Shown here piece by piece: positions 23,513 to 35,059 of a DNA stretch of 64,000 nt. Source of the stretch: Strongyloides papillosus (Eukaryota > Nematoda > Chromadorea > Rhabditida > Strongyloididae); the NCBI GenBank assembly GCA_005656395.1, contig SRSI01000033.1:1-64000 (forward strand). Reading direction: 5' to 3'. The notes under the pieces are model-generated. The model was not told the DNA's origin and searched no databases. It worked only from the letters and a program-made list of their open reading frames with translations. The position numbers were made by a program, and so were the translations under genes. Positions within the stretch are counted from its first letter, which is position 1, and each line of letters starts with the position of its first letter.

Positions 23513-24663
23513 CATTGTATAGTTATTGTTCTTACTATATGCATAAACATCAGCATGCATTATTGATCCATAATCATAGGGTAATTTATGTGTTGTAAGA
23601 TCGCTAGGCTTAAGCGTAAAAAAAATATATGAATATTCTGGTTTAACGTTTCCATATAAAACCCTAACATATAAATTTCTATCAAATCTATTTTGCTCAA
23701 AATACATTCCCAAAGTACGTAAAATTTGTTGAAGATAAAGATGTTTTGTATTACAATCTCTTCCTCCGAGAAAAACCTCTTGCCATTTTTTGTGAACTTT
23801 TCTTCCAACTCTACTATCACAATAGGATCTATATCGAAAATATATGCCTGGTTTTACAGGAAGAAATGGAACCTCACGAAATTTAATACAAGTTTGGATT
23901 TCAATTTCTTTTAACAATTAGCGTAACATATTTTTATTTATTCCTCTCTCAATTGCGAAATTTATTGGAGAAGTCCAAAGTGACATTACATCTTTTTTCA
24001 TCTGTCTTTTTACTCTGCTATTTATTTCATTGTTTATATTCGAAATACTTCTTTTTCTTACACTTTTAATATCATAATTTTCATTATCTGCTATAAATTT
24101 AACGTTTTTACCAATATCCTATAATAATTTAAATATAAAAAACAAACTAAAAACAACTTTGCTAATTTTAATTAGAAGATTTAAAATACTACATATTTTA
24201 TATATAACATATAATTCAAATTTTATGACATTTGATTAGTTTTGAATAGATTTTCAAAAATTTTGACTAGGAAATATAAATAATTATTAAGTAAAAAATT
24301 TGAATTATAATAAATACTATAGAAAATGCAGTTTCAAAACGGTTAATAGGATTTGTATTTATAATTCTTTTTAAGTTCATTTTTTTTGTTTAAATAAGAT
24401 TTTATATACATCAAATCAATATATTATTCTTTTACCGAATTGATGCTTTTAATTAAATAGTTAGAAACCATTATTTATTACATATCTATTTCACTATTAT
24501 TAAATTTACGAGATTCATAGTTATTAGCATACAAAATTTTTCAATGACTATCTAAAAATTTCTTACAAACTAACTTTTAACTTACATTAGATTTTTCAAA
24601 CCCAACAATGTTAGAAATGAGTTCAATGATTAGCAAAAGAAGTATAACAGTATATAAATTCAT
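23513..24663 (-). pseudogene. Astacin-like pseudogene, nonsense codon and lost 3' half
   Basis: Exon 1 (24663-24586) encodes an intact signal peptide (MNLYTVILLLLIIELI...). Exon 2 starts at 24118 and encodes a propeptide and catalytic-like domain of the QQxxR type (QQILRTLGMYFE). An in-frame TAA at 23918-23920 replaces a codon that is His in the paralogue at 25262-27002. Similarity to that paralogue ends abruptly at about 23513, before the EGF domain, so EGF and CUB are missing. This copy is probably dead; downstream minus-strand sequence is not astacin. It forms the upstream partner of 25262-27002 in a duplicated two-gene block. Confidence 0.85.
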
Positions 24664-25261
24664 TTTTTGTTAAAATAACTAAAAAATTTACCTTTTTAAA
24701 TACATTTTTTGTATTATCATTACTCATAAAAAAATTATTTGATTTACTGATCAATATACTTTTTCTAAAGATCAATATTTATTATGTTACCGCATTAATA
24801 ATTATAGTAGTATAACTGTAAGTAAATTGAAGAAATATTAACTATCATTAAATATCATAAAATTAACGTCATTATAATATAAAAGTATTAATGAATAGCT
24901 ATCAAAAATAGTGTTGCAGATAAAATAGTCTTATATACAGTAAAAAGTTACTTTATTACTTTAAAAAGCTAGAATAATAAAGTTTACAATATTGTACTAT
25001 TTTGTATCATATTATTTTGTGCTTCTATTATAAAATGAGGCATTAACTCAGAGTTCTATATCTCACAAATGTTTTATCGTATAAATTTGTATCATTTATG
25101 CTTTTTTAATTAAAGATGTTGGTAATATTACTGTTTTATTATTTACTTACTTATTGAAATTTTACAAAGTCAACAAATCTATAAATTAATTATTACGTAT
25201 AATCTGAGTTTATATTTATTTAATCAAAAATACGAATAATTCAAATGTAGAGATGAAGTTA
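24664..25261. other. Spacer duplicated from the 11.2-11.8 kb spacer
   Basis: Alignable with 11182-11770 from end to end, including motifs such as AATAGCTATCAAA and TGAGTTTATATTTATTTAAT near the downstream gene. No ORF of interest. Confidence 0.6.
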
Positions 25262-27002
25262 TTATTCTATTAGAGAATATCTTCTATGTTTCATTTTATT
25301 TATAAAGCTCGTTCCGCGATTGAACGTCTCACGATTAAATGTTCCATAACTTTTAGTTCTAAAAGTTATAGTAACGTAATTACTTTGGATTGAACTTTTA
25401 TAATAAAGTATTATATGATTATTTTCAGATTTTGTGGCTGTAATAGAAGAAGTGCCACAAATTCGTGCTCCTGTTACTGTTTTGTCCTTGTAATATTTTA
25501 CTTCTAAACTATTTAGTGAATTACAAATATATGGTTTTTTACTAGGGTTCAACTGCATAGACGCTTCTATAAAAAATACAATTTTTCTACCATTTCTCGC
25601 AATTAAATGATAAATACATTTTTTAGCTCCACTAATTTTTAATGTTTTTGCATAGTCTTCAACTTTGTATATGGATTTTCCACAAGAACTATGTAAGGGT
25701 GGTTGAAAATTTTCGCATCTTTTTCCAACATATCCTTTCACACACCTACAGTTGGAGCAGTCATTGGAATTTTGATAAGAACCATGAAAACAGTTCAAAA
25801 AATATTTGCAACTTCTCTTGCAATAATGTAAGTTTAACAGTTTATAGTCAATAAAAGATGGTGATGTACTAGACCCAAGTGTTTTTGTATACAGGTAATC
25901 TAATGGAACAATTGTATAGTTATTGTTCTTACTATATGCATAAACATCAGCATGCATTATTGATCCATAATCATAGGGTAATTTATGTGTTGTAAGATCG
26001 CTAGGCTTAAGCGTAAGAAAAATATGTGAATATTCTGGTTTAACGTTTTCATATAAAACCCTAACATATAAATTTCTATCAAATCTATTTTGCTCAAAAT
26101 ACATTCCCAAAGTACGTAGAATTTGTTGAAGATAAAGATGTTTTGTATTACAATTTCTTCCTCCGAGAAAAACCTCTTGCCATTTATCATATGATTTTCT
26201 CCCGATTTTGCTAAAACATTCTTCACTATAACGAAAAAATATGCCTGACTTTTTAATACGCCTCATATCTTCATTAAATTGTATACATGTATGAATTTGA
26301 ATTTCACGTAGCAAATGACGTAACATTGGTTGATCTACTTTAGATTCAATTGCAAAATTTATCGGAGAAGCCCATAATGACTTTTTATCTTTTTTCATCT
26401 GTCTTTTCGCTCTTTTATTTATTTCATTATTTGCATTATCTGCTACAAATTCAATGTTGTTACCAGTATTCTAAAATTTTTTTAATATCAAAAAACAAAT
26501 TGAAAGTAACTTTGCTACTTTTAATTAGAAGATTTAAAATACTATATAATTCAAATAGTACAAGAAATTAAAACTTTATCAATATGCGTTTAGTCATAAA
26601 TAGATTTGCAAATAATTATAAGTAAGAAATGTAGGTATAATTAAGTTAAAAATCTTATTTGTAAAAAATGTGATTAGAAATGTAACTAGAAAATACTCAA
26701 TATGCTTTGTGTATATAATTTTTTGTAGCTTAATTTTAATCGTCAATGCAAAATTACACATACATCAAATCGATACATTATTATTTTATCTGGTCGGTAA
26801 TTATTATAGGATAATTAAGATTTTATTTGCTAATTAGGAAACATCTACATGATTACTAGTTATCTGTCTTTAAAAATCTTTTTGAGCTTATCTAAAAGTT
26901 TTTGTAAATTAGCATTTGACTTACATAATTCTTTTCAAACCCAATAATGTTAGAAATAAATTCTAATATTAATAAAAGAAATATAGCAGTATGTACATTC
27001 AT
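25262..27002 (-). CDS. Astacin-like pseudoprotease, QQxxR/F type (EGF + CUB), full length
   Basis: Exon 1 (27002-26925) encodes a signal peptide (MNVHTAIFLLLILEFI...), a 454-nt intron (gtaagt...ttttag) follows, and exon 2 (26470-25262) completes 428 residues. Propeptide with KRAKRQMKKD, astacin-like domain, EGF (CRCVKGYVGKRC) and CUB (VTGARIC) are all present. At residues 141-152 the zinc motif is QQILRTLGMYFE, with no His ligands and no catalytic Glu. The Met-turn keeps SIMH. The gene is close to the 23513-24663 pseudogene in the catalytic-like part and to the 11771-12188 fragment in the CUB. The open frame suggests it still makes protein; function would have to be non-enzymatic. Confidence 0.86.
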
Positions 27003-28571
27003 TTTATGTGAAAATTATTGTAATTTTAACTATTTAAATGCATTTTTTGTACTATTATCGCTCTTAGTTTGAAATTATTTATTTACTAATCGATAAATTT
27101 TATCAAAATCAATAACTAGTTTATTGCCGATTAATTAATACTTTTATGTAAATATAAACTTTTAAAAGATAGAATAATTATTATGAGAACAAATAAAACA
27201 TTATAATTATTGAAGAAATTTTTATAAACTTTTAATTTTATCGTTATATTTTATTTTAGACTAAAATTATTAATGCTAATTCAATAATATTAAAATTTAA
27301 AATAAAAGAAAAAACTTTTTTGTCTATAGTTTTTTTATTTCATGAATTTGCAGCGATAATAAAAAGATTTTATATTTTCAAATAGCCAAACTACTTTTTT
27401 AAATACTTTTATTTTCAAAAAATTTATTTCTCCTTGAGTTAGTATCAATTGTTGGGGTTATCATCGAAGGCTTTCTTCAACAAATAATTTTGTACACATT
27501 AATCAAAAACAATGAAAATTTAATTTTCCTAATTGATAAAATTTTTAGTAATTTTTGTAAAAATTAATCATACTTTGGTTATAAGATCATATATTTTCAA
27601 AATAAAACAATCCAAATTATCACAACATTTTAAGGAAAGATAAATAAAAATTAAATAACGACACAATGATGGTACTGCTATATGAAATATATGTTTACGA
27701 ACTATGTCACAGGAAAACTTAAGTTTAGCACCCTGTACCTACAACTCAAGCTACATTAAAAATATGTACTTACATATTAATAAAATGATAAATCACAAGC
27801 AACAAATTTAAGTCTTAAGTATGAATTTAAAGAATAAACCATAAAATACAATTCATAAAGTTAAAATTGCAAAAAATAACTAGAATTTTATAAAAGCTAA
27901 GACATTGGAAAAAAAATCACGCCTGTTGTAAAAATTACAAACTCATTTTAAGTCAGATAACGCGCAAACGCGTCATAAAGAAAATTCCGTTTGGATAATA
28001 AAAACTTTTGCAGGCGTAAAGTATTTGGAATTATATCGATTTTTTATCATAAAAAATATTAATTAGATTTTTTTAAAAATTTTTATAAAATTTTATAAAG
28101 TAATTTTTAATCTTAATTGTAAAATATTAATCATATTCAACAGTTGTTAGAAAATCATTAATTTTAACTAATTTATTTTTCACTAGTGGTAGTTTAATTC
28201 CAAATCTTTGTTAATAATCTATCCATTCTAAGATAATCATTTCTTAATTACAAAAATAAAAGCGCGTATTACAAATTAAAAAAAATCTGGTTGTGAAAAA
28301 GGTTAAATACATCTTGTAGTTACATAATATCTTTTGACGTGATAGATAATAATTGTTAATATCAAAAACTAAGTAAAGCTAGTGTAGAATAACTTTTTTT
28401 ATAATATTAACATAAACAAAATGTAAACGACATTGTCGTTTGAATAAAAAGTTTATCGTTCAATTATCATAATGAAGAGCAAATAAAATTATTGATACTT
28501 TACACATTATTGTAATTTTCTGTTTTTATAAAAAATATAAAAATTAAATGTTGAGTAGAAGAACGTTTAAT
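27003..28571. other. Intergenic region upstream of the astacin block
   Basis: AT-rich. A short inverted repeat (ACGCCTG...CAGGCGT, about 27922-28020, with GCGCAAACGCGTC between the arms) may be a small palindromic element. No gene seen. Confidence 0.35.
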
Positions 28572-28690
28572 TAATTAAATCTATATTTTGTTCACGTTGT
28601 TTTAAGAATTTCTTAAAAACAGTAGAAATTTCATTATTTCTTGCATTCCCTCTAGTATTTATGAAAAACAAAATGCAATACGGGGGATGA
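28572..28690 (-). CDS. Orphan exon-like segment, possible gene remnant
   Basis: A minus-strand frame of about 40 codons ends at a TAA near 28572 and encodes a protein-like sequence containing INTRGNARNNEISTVFKKF. No acceptor of good quality or partner exon was found and the family is not recognised. It could be the last exon of a lost gene. Confidence 0.25.
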
Positions 28691-30050
28691 ATTTATTTAA
28701 AAAAAGATATTACAAGTGAACTAAGATATGAGTAATTTATAGAATAAAACAATAGTTAGTTTACTCTGTAGTCACAATAACAAATAACAGGTGTACACTA
28801 ATTAGTACAAATCACAAGTTACTAAAATTAGTTAAATAAAACTCTAAAAGAGTTTAAAAATGATAATAAAAAAAGCTCAAGATAATAAATTAAAAATTCA
28901 CCGAAATGAAAATTATTTCAATGCTCTCAATTAATATATTACATATTTGACAACATACAAAAAACCATTATATTTTATGCTTTAATAATGGCTAAAACAT
29001 TATTTAAGCAAAGAAACAATAAATTTTATATAATAACAATAAAATCGATAATATTTTACTTGATTATTTATTTAACATTTTAATTTAAAGTGTAATCCAG
29101 GTGGATTCTGGGGAATCCCTAAAGGAGTCCCAAATGAAATAAATAACACTTAAGGTTTTACTCAAACTTTTATTTAAGACAATTGTGAAATATAAAAAAA
29201 TAATATGAGTTATCTGTTATAACATGTACAAAAAGTAAAGATATATTTAAAAAGTATGTCCTTTATATTGAGCCTTCTAGTTATGTCCTCTTCTTTCTCT
29301 TGGCATTCCTTTGACTCATACTTCTCTGGGGTTTACAAAAATAGATAAAAAGTCGAATAGAAGATTTGCAATAAAATAATTGAAAAACCAATAAATGATA
29401 TAATTATTTATAACAAAAAGTTTATAAAAAGATGATTCATAATTAAAAATATTTTGCTAGAATATAGGCTGTACTATCTTTTTTTGGTTATTTATAAATA
29501 TTAATTAGCAGTTTTAATAAATTCATTATTATTTGTAAATGTAAAAATAAAATTTAATACTAATTTCTATAAGTAATATCAAGATAATCTGTAAAATTAA
29601 GAAAGCATTAAGAAAAATATAATTTTTTTTAATTGATAAAGTGTACTTGGTTTGACAAATTTAGTAAGTGTTTTAATGACATTTTTTGTTATAAAAAAAA
29701 CTATTTTATAAAAATTTTCTTGTAATAAATGTTTTCAGTAATTTTCATAATATTAAATTATTAATAGAAGAAAAAAAAAAAAAAATTACTTTAAAATATT
29801 AAGTTGACATATCTCAAAAGAAGATATATTTAAATAAACTAAATATCTTTACATAGGAAATATAAAGCAAAATAATCATAATGCTTTAACATTTTTTTTG
29901 AAATTTTTCTCATAAAAAATATTTTTTATTCATAAAAATACTCCCACAAGATTCATCAAAATAATACAAAGTTATTTAAACAACTAGAATTTTAATAATC
30001 ATTTTAAAAATACATTAGATTAATTTTTGATCAGAACAAATAATCAAAAT
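28691..30050. other. AT-rich spacer with possible 3' exon remnant
   Basis: On the minus strand near 29282-29330 an acceptor-like CCCCAG precedes 15 codons ending in a Lys/Arg-rich tail and TAA, followed by AATAAA-type signals near 29170. Too short to call a gene. The rest is AT-rich, including a long A-run near 29770-29785. Confidence 0.3.
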
Positions 30051-30060
30051 ATATAAAAAG
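30051..30060 (+). promoter_or_regulatory. TATA box of the first small secreted-peptide gene
   Basis: ATATAAAAAG lies 45 nt upstream of the chosen ATG. The surrounding 100 nt align with the region upstream of the paralogue at 33207, where TATAAAAAGG is at the same place, so the promoter was duplicated with the gene. Confidence 0.6.
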
Positions 30061-30095
30061 ATAAAAATTCATAATTAATGTGTTCTGCTTTTACA

Positions 30096-30416
30096 ATGAA
30101 AAGTATTACCTTTGGTATTGTACTTATCTTGTTTACTAATTTATTAACAACTGAATCCTTTGCAATAAAAGGAGATATAACTTTTAACAATAAAGAAAAC
30201 GCTGATAGTTTACCGATTATTTTAAATGATGAAGATGTCAATGATATTCAAAAAAGGCAAAATAGAGCACAAAGATTACGACGACAAAGAAGAAGAAGAA
30301 GAAATCAACAAATAAATAATCTTATGACAAATGTAGTAAATCTACAAACGCAATTAAATAATCTTCAATCAGCTATAAATTCAAGACTTGCAAGTGTAGC
30401 AACAGCTGCAGGTTAA
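30096..30416 (+). CDS. Small secreted arginine-rich peptide precursor, copy 1
   Basis: 106 residues from the ATG at 30096; an upstream in-frame ATG at 30078 exists, but the paralogue starts at the equivalent of 30096. Order: signal peptide (MKSITFGIVLILFTNLLTTESFA), an acidic spacer with LPIILNDEDVNDIQ that is identical in the two copies, a dibasic KR at residues 53-54, an Arg-rich segment (57-69) and a C-terminal heptad-like helix (NLQTQLNNLQSAINSRLASV). It looks like a prepropeptide cut by furin-type enzymes to release a cationic helical peptide, but this is inference; no family is recognised. AATAAA at 30596-30601. Confidence 0.7.
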   Translation: MKSITFGIVLILFTNLLTTESFAIKGDITFNNKENADSLPIILNDEDVNDIQKRQNRAQRLRRQRRRRRNQQINNLMTNVVNLQTQLNNLQSAINSRLASVATAAG

Positions 30417-30601
30417 TCATCTGAAGCATTAATATGAAAAATTTTACAGTTGAGTGAAGCTGTTTAAAAAAGTGCAATATATTAAACAAATTTATTTTTT
30501 CATTAAATGGATTTAAAATGAAAAAATTACAAATTGACAAGATCATTTTTAAAAATATTGCTATATATAACTTAACATTGTTATAAGTTTATTAAAATAA
30601 A

Positions 30602-31216
30602 ATTTTAAAATTTTTATTTTTGTAGTTAGAGTATTTACAAACAGTTTCCTTAAGAAACAATGCTCAGAAATAATTTACAATATAAAATAACCGATATTTC
30701 ACTTAATATATGTGTTATTAAGACTTTGTAATTTTAATAGTTTTAAGTTATTTTCAAACTATTTTTATACCTTTTAAAATTATGAAGAATAATATTTAAT
30801 GCAAGTCTATGTAAGAATAAAATTAAAATTATATTTATGATAAGTGCTTGATGTCAAGTTATCTTATTATTTTAACATAACATTAGAGCACTTATTTATA
30901 ATTGCAACACGTCGTAATGAGTCTGTTTGCATTAACCACCAGATCTTTTAAATTATAATCAGTATGGCATTATTTAAAATAATTTCAATATCAAGAAGAG
31001 TTTCAGTTATTAATTTTTCTATTTAACTATCGAATGTATCTGTAAAAAGAGAACATTTTATCTTCCATAGAGGAAATTTTAAAAATAATTTGAAATATAT
31101 TAAATGATTAAACTTAAGAATATTTCTGTCTAACGAATCAATCTGCTCTAAAAATTTAATTTATAAGTATAAATTTTATAATTAATATTTTGGATTCTAT
31201 TGTATCTATAATTATT
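30602..31216. other. Spacer
   Basis: AT-rich, no ORF or element recognised. Confidence 0.35.
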
Positions 31217-31735
31217 AAATAACAATACCAAAAACTTCGTTTTTGTAAAAAACATACTTTTATATTGAGATTCATTTTGCGCACTCAAAAGAATGAAAAT
31301 AAATTTTGATTTTTATAATATCACTTTACCTGGCAATATAAAAGTATCGCCGTTCGAGGCATTTGAACGCTTTATCGTTTGTAATTGAACTATAGTTGAA
31401 GCAAACATTTCTTTTAAATTATTTACATTTTGATCTTTATTGGTTAGAAATTAAAGTACTTAATTTTGTAGAGACTTGTTTGTAAATGTACTATTAGGTA
31501 TATCCTTATTTTTTATCATTTTAATGAGAAAAGCTCTTATTATTTAATATTCAGTGTTATATTTTTGTAGTCTTCAACAAATATTTAAATGCCTCGGACG
31601 GCGATACTTTTATATTGCCAGGTAAAGTGGTAATATAAAAATCAAAATTTATTTTCATTATTTTGAGTGCGCAAAATGAATCTCAATATAAAAGCATGTT
31701 TTTTACAAAAACGAATTTTTTTGGTATTGTTATTT
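31217..31735. mobile_element. MITE with about 150-bp terminal inverted repeats
   Basis: A 519-bp element. The left end AAATAACAATACC (31217-31229) is mirrored exactly by GGTATTGTTATTT (31723-31735). The arms stay similar for about 150 bp and include GTAAAAAACATRCTTTTATATTG, TTTTGCGCACTC and TGGCAATATAAAAGTATCGCCG. No coding capacity. A target duplication was not resolved. Confidence 0.75.
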
Positions 31736-32156
31736 ATTTGCATAATTTTTCGTGACAAAAATTAATTATCTACAAACTCTACAATGAAAAATGTTTATAT
31801 TGTAAGTAGCCAAAAAACAGTTTCTAGGTACATCTTTTCAATCATGACATTAATTAATTTTCAAATCACTTAAATCTATATTAAACATAAGGAAAAAAGA
31901 GTAAAAATTGTAAATTTACGACAATAAAAAGAAGATAATTTACAAAAATCTTCACTTAAATGGATTTTAGTTTCTAAAAATATACATTAAAAAAGTTAAA
32001 AGTTAATATCTGAAGATTTTAAATTCAAAAAGTTAGAATTTTTTCTAAAGTCTAACTTGTTTTTAATATTATTGTCACGAAAAACCTTCTGGTGATGCTA
32101 AAAAACTACGATTTTTTTTATCTTTTTTGTAACATAATTATTCAACACAAAGTAAT

Positions 32157-32193
32157 GACACACATACGTATTAAATTTGTATGTGTGTGTGTC
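32157..32193. other. Short hairpin-forming inverted repeat
   Basis: GACACACATAC and GTATGTGTGTGTGTC form a stem around a short AT loop. A 22-bp perfect palindrome (TATAAAAAGTATACTTTTTATA-type) also lies at 32432-32453. Neither sits next to a clear gene end. Confidence 0.5.
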
Positions 32194-32640
32194 AAATCTA
32201 TAGTTAATTTGCGCCCGGCCATTAATTCGAAAAAATCACCATTTTTGGCACTTTAACCTTAATTATCTTCACTTTGAAGGAACTTTTTTTGAAATTTCTT
32301 TTTAAATTATGGTAATCCATGTTGAAATCTACCTCCATGCAAAATTTCAGAGTCTAATTCTGAAATTAAAGGGGTCAAAAATGCTAACGTTGCATATTTC
32401 GTTGCATCCATGTCGAGTCAGTATAAAAGTATATAAAAAGTATACTTTTTATAAATAAACAGATTAGTCTTCACTAAAAATAAAATGAATTCGATGATAA
32501 GATCATATATTTGTTTACGAAGAAAAGCTGTTACAAAAATTAACTAAAATTTAAAGATTCAGTAAAACTCCTATTTCGTCTAAACAGTATTATATTTTAA
32601 ATACCAAATGTGTTTACCATAAAATGATAAAATAAAAATA

Positions 32641-32865
32641 TGTAATGTGGAAAACATTATTATCCACCTTGTTCTAAGAAATTCTCAAACACAAAACGTC
32701 CACATCCCATCCCCCTATTCTAGCCAACAAAACCAGTATAAAACACAAGCCTCCAGAAGAACAAGTCAGTCTAGCTAAATAATATCTAACATGTTGTAAT
32801 CTTGTTATATCTCTCTCTTAAACAAATTCTTCCTCGTAATAATTCTTGTACCTATTCGTATTACA
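32641..32865 (+). mobile_element. Putative solo LTR, 225 bp, TGTAAT...ATTACA
   Basis: Starts TGTAATGTGGAAAAC and ends TTCGTATTACA, giving a short TGTAAT/ATTACA inverted end. It contains TATAAAA at about 32736 and a pyrimidine-rich 3' half, consistent with an LTR promoter. A related sequence starts at 34027. No clean 5-bp target duplication was seen. Confidence 0.45.
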
Positions 32866-33162
32866 AATGATAGTAAATTTTATATTTCAAAAAATTTTAG
32901 TTAAAATGTCAAAAATGGAGACATGTTTAGAGCAAACTAAATATTTTAGATTATTTATTCACAATAAAAGTTTACTTATTGTAAAAAATTGAAAAAGTAA
33001 ATATTATGATTTAAAATTTTTATTTAAATTTATTTTATAAAAAATAGTTTTATTCACAAAAATTACAAAAATATTACACATTTATTTAAACAACGAGTAA
33101 TTTTATAATCATTTTAAAAAATACATTAGTTTAATTTTTGATAAGAATAAATAATCAAAAAG

Positions 33163-33172
33163 TATAAAAAGG
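33163..33172 (+). promoter_or_regulatory. TATA box of the second small secreted-peptide gene
   Basis: TATAAAAAGG, 44 nt upstream of the ATG, in a block conserved with the paralogue's promoter. Confidence 0.6.
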
Positions 33173-33206
33173 TAAAAATTTCATCTTCATACGTTCTATT
33201 TTTACA

Positions 33207-33524
33207 ATGAAAAATATTACTTTTGCTGTTATACTTATCTTGTTTACTAACTTATTAATAACCAAATCCTTAGTAATCAAAGAAGATTTAACTTATAACA
33301 ATAAAGAAAACGCAAATAGTTTACCGATTATTTTAAATGATGAAGATGTCAATGATATTCAAAAAAGACAAAATAGAGCACAAAGAATACGACGACGAAG
33401 AAGAAGAAGAAATCAACAAGTAAGGGGTCTTTTGACAAATGTAGCTAATCTACAAACGCAATTAAATAATCTTCAATCAGCTATAAATTCAAGACTTGCA
33501 AGTGTAGCAACAATGGTAGGTTAA
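33207..33524 (+). CDS. Small secreted arginine-rich peptide precursor, copy 2
   Basis: 105 residues: signal peptide (MKNITFAVILILFTNLLITKS), acidic spacer, KR at 53-54, Arg-rich run at 57-68 (RAQRIRRRRRRR) and the same C-terminal helix as copy 1. Differences from copy 1 cluster in the signal peptide and right after the Arg run, while LPIILNDEDVNDIQKRQNRAQR and LQTQLNNLQSAINSRLASVAT are identical. Homology runs from the promoter to the AATAAA at 33713-33718, so the whole transcription unit was duplicated. LTR-like sequences lie on both sides (32641-32865 and 34027-34300). Confidence 0.7.
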   Translation: MKNITFAVILILFTNLLITKSLVIKEDLTYNNKENANSLPIILNDEDVNDIQKRQNRAQRIRRRRRRRNQQVRGLLTNVANLQTQLNNLQSAINSRLASVATMVG

Positions 33525-34026
33525 GTCAACTTGGGCATTTTGTCTAAATAATTTTACAGTAAGGTAAAGTTTTCTTTTGGAAATTGCAGTATATTAAACA
33601 AATTTATTTTTCATTAAATGGATAAAAAAAGAAAAAATATTTGACAAATTGACAAAATCATTTTTAAAAAAATGTTGGTATATAAAACTAAACATTGTTA
33701 TAAGTTTATTAAAATAAAATTTAAAAATTATACTTTTACTGTCGGAGTATTTTAAACTATTTACTTTTCATTTAACCCATGAAAGAAATCTATAAAATTA
33801 CAAAATTGATATATTATTTGGTTTACAAGAATACTATCATATTAAGTTGTTTTATCATTTTGTCGTTTTCAAAGTGTCATTTTAAATCGTTATTAAAATA
33901 TTCCTACAAGTGATTGATAATAAAGTTTATCATAATACATTAATTACATTTTTTTTTTAGCTTTTAAAATTTAACAGACAGAATTCGCTATATCTTTATA
34001 CAAAATTTTTTTGTTAATGTAATATT

Positions 34027-34300
34027 TGTAATGTGACAACACGTTATGATCTACGTGTCCTAAGAAACCAAAACAAACACATGAAGAATATCATTATCAC
34101 ACGTTATGAATATTAATACAAAACTCAGGTCAATAACAACAAAACACTTCAACATATCTACGTCAAGAAACAAATATAAAAGATAATATTCTAGACAACA
34201 AAGCAGTTTAGTATTTTGTGTTCAATATGTTGTAACCCTATATTTCCTTTTCTCTTATTAAATTAACTTATATTTATCATCCACTCCCTTATTTTATTTC
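34027..34300 (+). mobile_element. LTR-like relic related to 32641-32865
   Basis: Begins TGTAATGTGACAACACG, has TATAAAA at about 34177 and a GTTGTAACCC segment matching GTTGTAATCTTG of the 32.6 kb copy. The 3' boundary is uncertain. Confidence 0.35.
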
Positions 34301-35059
34301 TATATAACATATTCCAATATAAATATTAAAATATGCTAATTAATAGTATTATTATTATAAATTAATTTATATTGTCTTCCATTTATAAAGCGTATTTTTA
34401 TAATAAAATAGTTTATCATTTTTTAAAAATAGACGGACTTTGATGCTAAATTCATAGTTTTAGTTGTGAGCAAAAGCTACAATAGTTAAAATATTAATGT
34501 AATTAGAAGATATTTTTTGCACTGTTCAAAGTGTATGAAAAAAGGGTAAAATTTGAAAAAGTGTAACTTTATTTGATGTCAACATAATTTTATAATTTTA
34601 AGCTATCTGAGAGCTCAAAATATTATTTAGAAAATATTTTAAGATAAATAAAAAATATTTCATTTAAAATAATAATTATCTGTTAATGCACATAAAATTT
34701 TAGGCTTCATGAATATAAATATAAAGAATTTTTAATTATTTTGTCATTCTAATTATACTTTTGCATACATTTTAACGAAAGTTTAATTTTAAATTATATA
34801 TTTTTATCAAAGACGAAGACTCCTTAATAAAAAGCTTACATATAGTCCTTTATATTATAAAAATGTTTTCAATAATATTAAGATTTTTTAAACTTCAAAA
34901 ATAATGATACTATACCAAAACATTTTATCATACTTATCTGATATTTAAATTTTTCCTACAATATATTTTTGTCGGACAATAACTAAACACTTATTATCGA
35001 TAATGATTCTATTTCATAAAAACATCCTTTATATACTCCTTACAATTATGGTGACAAAA
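34301..35059. other. AT-rich spacer
   Basis: No gene or element recognised. Confidence 0.35.

Noticed and set aside
29282..29330. Last exon encoding a Lys/Arg-rich tail on the minus strand
   Set aside because: Only 15 codons and no partner exons; not enough support for a gene.
30078..30095. Upstream ATG adding six residues to the first arginine-rich peptide
   Set aside because: The paralogue lacks it and the signal peptide is better from 30096.
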